Origin: Gammaproteobacteria bacterium
GTDB taxonomy: Bacteria > Pseudomonadota > Gammaproteobacteria > Burkholderiales > Burkholderiaceae_B
NCBI GenBank assembly: GCA_030832095.1
Contig: JAURJT010000035.1
Location: forward strand, 1-64,000
Length of the DNA stretch: 64,000 nucleotides
Reading direction: 5' to 3'
Shown: positions 58,892 through 64,000 of the stretch, piece after piece
Layout of the letters: every line of letters begins with the position of its first letter
How positions within the stretch are numbered: the first letter of the stretch is position 1
The notes under the pieces: generated by a model
Told to the model about the DNA's origin: nothing
Databases searched by the model: none
The model's input: the letters and a program-made list of their open reading frames with translations, nothing else
Position numbers and translations under genes: made by a program

Positions 58892-59794
58892 GTGGATCCC
58901 ATCGCCTTATATGAATGCCTGACCTCAATGTCATGCATCGTCACTCAAACCAGTACAGGTTTGATTGTTGGCTCGCTGCTCTTTTTAGTCGCGGCTGGCC
59001 TGACCCTAATCTTTGGTGTGCTGGGCGTGATTAATTTTGCGCACGGTTCGCTTTACATGCTGGGCGCCTACTTGGCCCTGTCAGCCTATCGCATCACAGA
59101 CAGCTACATGCTCTCTGCCGTGATTTCCGGCATAGGCGTTGGTGTGTTCAGTCTGATTTTTGAGCGCTTTTTCATGCGACGCGTCTATCAGGCCGAGGTC
59201 TTGCTGCAATTGCTTGTGTGCTACGCCTTAATCCTCATCATGGACGATGCGGTCAAAATCATTTGGGGCGCAGAGTTTCAATCAATGGGCATGCCGGCGG
59301 TCTTTCAAGCGCCACCGCTGTTTATCTTTGACGGCATCGTGCCAGTTTTTTATGTGTTCATGATTTGTGCTTCAGGGGTGATCGCCTTAGTGATGTGGTA
59401 TTTGCTGACACGCACTCGCATCGGTAAGGTGGTGCGCGCAGCGGCGCACAACCCGACGATGACCTCGGTACTCGGTTTAAACACCACCTGGATCTACGCG
59501 GGTGTGTTTGCCTTTGGTGGCGCGCTTGCGGGCTTAGCCGGTGCGCTTGCCGCGCCGGTGCGTTCGATGTCACCCGGCATGGGCTTCTCGATTTTGATTG
59601 AGTCCTTTATTGTGACGGTCATTGGTGGAATGGGCTCGGTGAGTGGCGCGTTAGTGGGCGCCCTGGTAATTGGTCTGGTGCGCTCGTTTGGCTCGATTGG
59701 GTTTCCGCTCTTCGTTGAAGGCATTATGTTTTTGGCGATGGCGCTGATTTTGATTCTCAAGCCGAGCGGCCTCTTAGGTAAGGAGCCACGTTAA
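58892..59794 (+). CDS. Branched-chain-type ABC transporter permease (LivH family)
   Basis: The integral membrane protein has about eight helices and the family stretch LIFGVLGVINFAHGSLYMLG near the start. The cytoplasmic EAA-like loop is seen around RAAAHNPTMTSVLGLN. Start GTG with CGGAG upstream. 300 residues. It overlaps the next permease gene by one base. Confidence 0.92.
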   Translation: MDPIALYECLTSMSCIVTQTSTGLIVGSLLFLVAAGLTLIFGVLGVINFAHGSLYMLGAYLALSAYRITDSYMLSAVISGIGVGVFSLIFERFFMRRVYQAEVLLQLLVCYALILIMDDAVKIIWGAEFQSMGMPAVFQAPPLFIFDGIVPVFYVFMICASGVIALVMWYLLTRTRIGKVVRAAAHNPTMTSVLGLNTTWIYAGVFAFGGALAGLAGALAAPVRSMSPGMGFSILIESFIVTVIGGMGSVSGALVGALVIGLVRSFGSIGFPLFVEGIMFLAMALILILKPSGLLGKEPR

Positions 59795-60762
59795 TGAACA
59801 CTGCTTTCAAAAAAGAATTGCTCTTTGGGCTTGTTGTGCTCGCTCTGTTAGCGGCGCTGCCCCTGCTATCGCCCGGTCGCGTCACGCTTGACTTTGTGAT
59901 TCGCCTGGCTGCCTTAGGCGTGTTCGCCACCTCACTGAATATTTTGGTGGGTTACGGGGGAATGGTATCTTTTGGTCACGCTATGTTTTTTGGCGGCGGC
60001 GCTTATACCTTTGGCCTGTTAATGCAGCGCACTGAAGTCTCGATACCCGTCGCGCTGTTAGGCGCAATTGTTTTTTGCTCACTGCTGGCGTGGGTGATCG
60101 GGATGATTTGCGTCAAACTCAAAGAGATCTATTTCTCGTTCTTGACTCTTGCGTTTCAGATGTTGATTCACAGTGTGATTATCACCTGGACTTCGCTGAC
60201 AGGCGGTGATCAAGGTTTGATGGGCGGTATCCCACGCAGACCTTTTTGGGGTGGCATTAATGTGGCCGACCCCAATACGCTGTACTGGTTTTGTGTCGTC
60301 ATCGGCGTTGCCAGTTTGTTAATCATGCGTTATGTCTTGCAGTCGCCCTTTGGCTACACATTGCGCATGGTGCGCGACAACGCTGATCGCGCGCGCTTCT
60401 TAGGGATTGATGTATGGCGCATTCGTCTGTACGCCTTTATTTTGGCAGGTGCCTTTGCCGGAATCGGTGGCTCGCTGATGGCGTTATTTGTCTCGGGCGC
60501 CTACCCAGAGTTTAGTTATTGGACAATGTCAGGCGAAGCCGTATTTATGATCATGATGGGTGGCATCAATGTTTTCTTGGGCCCGATCATCGGTGCAGGT
60601 TTGTTGAATATCTTTAACGACGTCATTACACGCACGACCGAGTATCACGGTTTAGCGTTAGGCGTCATCGTCTTGATTTTTGCCTTAGGCTTTAAACGCG
60701 GCATCACTGACTTTGTAGGAGAGTTGTATAACGCTCTCACCAAGAAGCGTGTGCAATCATGA
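59794..60762 (+). CDS. Branched-chain-type ABC transporter permease (LivM family)
   Basis: This is the second permease, with family motifs NILVGYGGMVSFGHAMFFGGGAY (positions 50-72; split family pattern GYxGxxSxGHAxFxGxGAY) and RMVRDNADRARFLGIDVWR. 322 residues, about ten helices. The SDR gene starts 4 bases before its stop. Confidence 0.92.
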   Translation: MNTAFKKELLFGLVVLALLAALPLLSPGRVTLDFVIRLAALGVFATSLNILVGYGGMVSFGHAMFFGGGAYTFGLLMQRTEVSIPVALLGAIVFCSLLAWVIGMICVKLKEIYFSFLTLAFQMLIHSVIITWTSLTGGDQGLMGGIPRRPFWGGINVADPNTLYWFCVVIGVASLLIMRYVLQSPFGYTLRMVRDNADRARFLGIDVWRIRLYAFILAGAFAGIGGSLMALFVSGAYPEFSYWTMSGEAVFMIMMGGINVFLGPIIGAGLLNIFNDVITRTTEYHGLALGVIVLIFALGFKRGITDFVGELYNALTKKRVQS

Positions 60763-61553
60763 CAAAAAAATATCTCAGTGTGGTCACTGGTGGGTCGAGT
60801 GGCATTGGTGCGGCCTGCGTCAGGCATTTAGCCAAGCGCGGCGATTTAGTGGTTGCGCTCGATCTGCCTGGTACTTGGTCTGAAGCGAAAATGAAAGAGC
60901 TCGGTGTACATGCCTACGCCTGCGATGTGACTGACGAGCAAGCGGTGCGCGACACAGCGGCAATGATCGAGGCGAAGCACGGTCAAATCTCGGCGCTCGT
61001 CAACAGCGCGGGGATTTTGCAACGCCGTTTAACGCCCGATAAGCTCACCATGACCGAATGGGATCGTGTAGTGGCAGTGGATCAGCGCGGCACGTATCTT
61101 GCCTGCGCGGTCTTTGGCTCGCGCATGGCTGAGCTAGGCGTGGGGGCAATTGTCAACATCGCCTCGATTACCTCGATGCGGTCGGTACCCTTGCATGCCT
61201 ATGCGCCCTCAAAGGCTGCAGTGGCTTCAATGACTGCTTGCCTGGCGGCCGAGTGGGGTCGTGCCGGCGTGCGTGTGAATGCGATTTCGCCTGGCTACGT
61301 GTTAACCGAAGCGTTGCAAGCCGCGATTGATCGGGGCGACCGCAATCCTGAAGACCTCACATCGCAAGCCGCCATGGGGCGCATGGTCACACCAGACGAA
61401 ATTGCTGACTCGGTTGGCTTCTTATTGTCGCCTGCCGCCAAGGCAATCACTGGCATCAATTTGCCGGTTGACGCAGGTTGGCTAGCCGGCTCGACCTGGC
61501 AAACCTATGGCGGCGTGCCACCCGCTCAAACCAACACCTCAGGAGGCCACTAA
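60759..61553 (+). CDS. Short-chain dehydrogenase/reductase (SDR)
   Basis: A classical SDR: nucleotide motif TGGSSGIGAACVRHL near residue 10, NSAG at about 85, catalytic Ser in NIASITSM and YAPSK (Tyr-x-x-x-Lys), followed by RVNAISPGYVLTEA. 264 residues. It is embedded between permease and ATPase genes with overlapping codons on both sides, so it acts on the transported compound or its product. Confidence 0.9.
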   Translation: MTKKYLSVVTGGSSGIGAACVRHLAKRGDLVVALDLPGTWSEAKMKELGVHAYACDVTDEQAVRDTAAMIEAKHGQISALVNSAGILQRRLTPDKLTMTEWDRVVAVDQRGTYLACAVFGSRMAELGVGAIVNIASITSMRSVPLHAYAPSKAAVASMTACLAAEWGRAGVRVNAISPGYVLTEALQAAIDRGDRNPEDLTSQAAMGRMVTPDEIADSVGFLLSPAAKAITGINLPVDAGWLAGSTWQTYGGVPPAQTNTSGGH

Positions 61554-62305
61554 TGCTTAAGATCGAAAACCTCTGCAAGGCCTTTGGTGGTGTCGTTGCA
61601 ACCTCTGATGTCTCGATTCACTTTAAGACTGAATCACTCACGGCTGTGATTGGCCCCAATGGCGCCGGCAAAACAACCTTCTTTAATTTAATTTCAGGTG
61701 CGCTCAAACCCGACTCTGGTCGCATTTTGCTAGACGGCGAAGACATCGTTGGCATGACGAGCGCCGCGATCGTCCACAAGGGAATCGGTCGCGCGTTTCA
61801 AGTGGCCAAACTCTTTAAGACTCTAACTGTTGAAGAGTCGCTGCGCGGTGCGTTGATGTCGCCTCTGGGGCGTTCGGCGCAAATGCACGGGCGGTTTCCC
61901 TTAGCGCAGACGCGTGATCGGGCCTATGAAGTCATGGAGCAACTTGGCTTGCATACCAAAGCCCATTTGGTGAGCGGCAATTTGTCGCACGGCGATCAAA
62001 AGCTCTTGGATATGGCCTTGGCGCTAGTACTAAAGCCCAAAGTGCTTTTGCTAGACGAACCCGTGGCTGGCATGGGCCCTGAAGAACGAGAGCAAATGAT
62101 CGAGACCGTTTATGGTCTTTGGAAAAAAGGTGGATTAACTGTCGTGCTGATCGAGCATGACATGGAGATCGTCTTTAGGGTCTCGCAACATATCCACGTT
62201 TTATCGTACGGCAAGCTCTTGGCTGAGGGTAGCCCAGAGCAAATCCGAAACAATCCGGCCGTCATTGAGGCCTACTTGGGTAAACCCCGCGAGGAGCACG
62301 CATGA
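61553..62305 (+). CDS. ABC transporter ATP-binding protein (LivG family)
   Basis: It has Walker A IGPNGAGKTTFFN, the signature LSHGDQKLLDMALAL (LSHGDQ in place of LSGGQ, normal for this family) and Walker B VLLLDEPVAGMGPEE. 250 residues. The ATG overlaps the SDR stop (TAATG). It powers uptake with the LivF-type partner. Confidence 0.94.
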   Translation: MLKIENLCKAFGGVVATSDVSIHFKTESLTAVIGPNGAGKTTFFNLISGALKPDSGRILLDGEDIVGMTSAAIVHKGIGRAFQVAKLFKTLTVEESLRGALMSPLGRSAQMHGRFPLAQTRDRAYEVMEQLGLHTKAHLVSGNLSHGDQKLLDMALALVLKPKVLLLDEPVAGMGPEEREQMIETVYGLWKKGGLTVVLIEHDMEIVFRVSQHIHVLSYGKLLAEGSPEQIRNNPAVIEAYLGKPREEHA

Positions 62306-63015
62306 GCGACCACGTGCTAAAGGTGCAAGACATTGATGTCTTTTATGGCACTAGTCAGGCATTGTTCAACTTATCGTTTGAAGTCAACCGAGGCGAGACC
62401 TTGGCGTTGCTTGGTCGAAACGGCGCTGGCAAAAGCACCACCATGAAGACCATCGCTGGTGTGAATCCTACAAAAAGGGGTAGCGTCGAGTTGTACGGCA
62501 AGGTCATCACCGGGCGCTCTGCACATTTAATTGCCCGTGCAGGCATTGGTTATGTGCCAGAAGACCGACAGATATTTCCAGATCTCAGCGTCGACGACAA
62601 TCTCACTATCGCCATCAAAAAAGGGGCGAAGGGTGAAGACGACTGGAGCCTTGAGCGCGTGTATGACACGCTGCCGCTCTTAGCCCCTCTCAAAGACCGA
62701 ATGGGCGGGCAATTATCTGGCGGCGAACAACAAATGCTGACTGTCGGCCGCGCGCTGATGGGAAACCCCGATGTGTTGCTACTCGACGAGCCCAGCGAAG
62801 GCCTGGCCCCCATCATGGTGCAAAAGATTGGTGACTTGATCGCCACCTTGCACAAGCTAGGCAAAACGATTGTCTTGGCCGAGCAAAACCTACACTTTTG
62901 TCTGGGGCTAGCCGACCGGGCCGTGGTGATCGACAAAGGTACGGATGTCTTTTGCGGAACCATCCACGAGCTCAACGATAACGCCGATATCAAACAACGT
63001 TATCTGTCGGTTTAA
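62302..63015 (+). CDS. ABC transporter ATP-binding protein (LivF family)
   Basis: It has Walker A LGRNGAGKSTTMK, the signature LSGGEQQMLTVGRAL and Walker B VLLLDEPSEGLAP, with YVPEDRQIFPDLSVDDNL typical of LivF. 237 residues. It overlaps livG by 4 bases. Confidence 0.95.
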   Translation: MSDHVLKVQDIDVFYGTSQALFNLSFEVNRGETLALLGRNGAGKSTTMKTIAGVNPTKRGSVELYGKVITGRSAHLIARAGIGYVPEDRQIFPDLSVDDNLTIAIKKGAKGEDDWSLERVYDTLPLLAPLKDRMGGQLSGGEQQMLTVGRALMGNPDVLLLDEPSEGLAPIMVQKIGDLIATLHKLGKTIVLAEQNLHFCLGLADRAVVIDKGTDVFCGTIHELNDNADIKQRYLSV

Positions 63016-63032
63016 CGACTTAGGGGACTGCT

Positions 63033-63788
63033 ATGCATCTTTCAAAAATGAACGCGTCACAAGCTTTTGACATGACAGGTACCCACTTGTGGATTACAGG
63101 AGCTGCTGGCGGCATCGGTAGTGCCACTGCCCGGCTGTGCAGCCAGCTTGGCGCCTCGTTGGTCTTGACGGATATCGGCCCCCTCGCCAAGCTCGAAGCG
63201 CTGGCACACACGCTCAAGGGTTCAGTCGCTGTCGAGACTTGCGACGTCACGCAACGCGACGCGGTTGAAAGTTTGGTGCATCGGCACAAGCCGTTTACCG
63301 CGTTGGCTGACACCGCAGGTATCTGCCCCTTTGAAGACGACTGGATGGCGCCAGACTGGAACGAAGCTGCTTTTATGCGCGTGATGCAGGTCAACGTCTT
63401 AGGCCCAATTAATCTTGTGCGTGCGGTGTTACCTGGCATGATGGAACGCAAGCACGGGCGTATCGCGCTCTGCGGCTCGATTGCAGGCTGGACAGGCGGC
63501 TTACGTGCCGGCCCGCATTACAGCGCCTCTAAGGGCGGCGTTCACGCTCTGGTGCGCTGGTTTGCGCAACGTGCAGCACCTCATCATGTGTGCGTGAACG
63601 GTGTGGCACCTGGGCCGATTGATACGGGCATGACCACGGGTCAAGGCTACAACGGCAGCGAGTACCCCATGCAACGGATGGGCGAACCCGAAGAGATCGC
63701 AAGCATGTTGACTTACCTGTGCTCACCCGCAGCAAGCTTTGTGTCGGGCGCCATCATGGATGTCAACGGCGGCACACAAATGCGCTAA
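63033..63788 (+). CDS. Short-chain dehydrogenase/reductase (SDR)
   Basis: The second SDR of the operon has TGAAGGIGSATARL at about residue 19, a catalytic Ser in CGSIAGWTGG and YSASKGG. At the usual NNAG position it reads ADTAG, which is atypical. 251 residues, C-terminal SPAASFVSGAIMDVNGG. It starts 17 bases after livF and is the last gene seen. Confidence 0.9.
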   Translation: MHLSKMNASQAFDMTGTHLWITGAAGGIGSATARLCSQLGASLVLTDIGPLAKLEALAHTLKGSVAVETCDVTQRDAVESLVHRHKPFTALADTAGICPFEDDWMAPDWNEAAFMRVMQVNVLGPINLVRAVLPGMMERKHGRIALCGSIAGWTGGLRAGPHYSASKGGVHALVRWFAQRAAPHHVCVNGVAPGPIDTGMTTGQGYNGSEYPMQRMGEPEEIASMLTYLCSPAASFVSGAIMDVNGGTQMR

Positions 63789-63931
63789 GTGGCTGAAAGG
63801 CGCTTAGTATCAAGCGCTTAAATTCGCCCCCTCAAAGACGCGCGAATAGCTCGAGCGGCCGTGGCAAGCTTTGAGCCGGACAGCAGATTTCAATTTTGCT
63901 CTTGCATAAACGGCGGATTTAAATTAGCATA

Positions 63932-63955
63932 AAAATGTAGCAAACACTACATTTT
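63932..63955. promoter_or_regulatory. Perfect inverted repeat, candidate operator
   Basis: AAAATGTAG-CAAACA-CTACATTTT has exact 9-bp arms with a 6-base spacer in an AT-rich, gene-free end region. It is not followed by a U-tract typical of a terminator. It may control a gene that begins beyond the right edge, or the second half of this operon's regulation. Confidence 0.45.
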
Positions 63956-64000
63956 ATGTTTGGTTTAATTTTCTTCATCCACTGCCTGCGAGGTCACCCA

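Overview
The window is chromosomal DNA of a betaproteobacterium of the order Burkholderiales, most probably family Alcaligenaceae. This is inferred from the gene orders (ybgC-tolQRAB-pal-cpoB; ribBA-ribH-nusB-thiL-pgpA-pncC; ftsY/rsmD-coaD-ferredoxin; zapB-zapA-6S RNA), from the RibBA type with a degenerate GTP cyclohydrolase II half, and from the many Bug-type (TctC-like) periplasmic receptors. It is a mosaic of conserved housekeeping blocks and catabolic or transport blocks, with moderate GC content. No phage, insertion sequence, tRNA or CRISPR array was recognised.

Layout. 1-400: promoter and leader of an rRNA operon that runs off the left edge on the minus strand. 0.4-5.1 kb: msrA, a cytochrome c, ilvD, lgt, 6S RNA, zapA and a ZapB-like gene. 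5.5-8.4 kb: a tripartite tricarboxylate transporter membrane pair (tctB, tctA) with a beta-hydroxyacid dehydrogenase but no receptor beside it. 8.6-16.4 kb: rppH, proS and the complete Tol-Pal cluster. 16.5-19.9 kb: DMT exporter, Ldh-family dehydrogenase and M20 peptidase. 20-22.1 kb: groEL-groES under a perfect CIRCE operator overlapping a sigma32-like promoter.

22.8-25.7 kb: an autotransporter whose passenger begins with six NHL-like 42-residue blades, predicted to close as one beta-propeller. 26-26.6 kb: a MazEF/PemIK-type toxin-antitoxin pair. 26.7-41.4 kb: an accessory catabolic region with a LysR and a GntR regulator, four intact Bug receptors (one with a CoA-transferase-like N-terminus), the 3' remnant of a fifth, a TauD-type dioxygenase, a VOC protein, a tandem rhodanese, a second beta-hydroxyacid dehydrogenase, a DUF3604 PHP-like protein and an arylsulfatase. 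I infer that it handles small organic acids and sulfated or sulfonated compounds.

41.6-56.8 kb: katG (TTG start), enoyl-CoA hydratase with a two-copy tautomerase, dgkA, pyrF, the riboflavin/NusB/ThiL operon, a HAD phosphatase, an FNR/Anr-type box beside structured non-coding sequence, a CYTH-CHAD protein, ftsY, rsmD, coaD, ferredoxin and a MOSC N-terminal-domain protein. 57-63.8 kb: a branched-chain-amino-acid-type ABC transporter (receptor, two permeases, two ATPases) interleaved with two short-chain dehydrogenases and preceded by a VOC protein, which looks like uptake plus catabolism of one substrate. The right edge ends in a clean inverted repeat, probably an operator for a gene outside the window.

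Best leads: the autotransporter propeller, the chimeric Bug gene and adjacent Bug remnant, the DUF3604-sulfatase-Bug-GntR cluster with a candidate operator, the FNR box with a possible small RNA, the long cruciform beside groEL, and recurring degenerate tandem repeats just downstream of genes.
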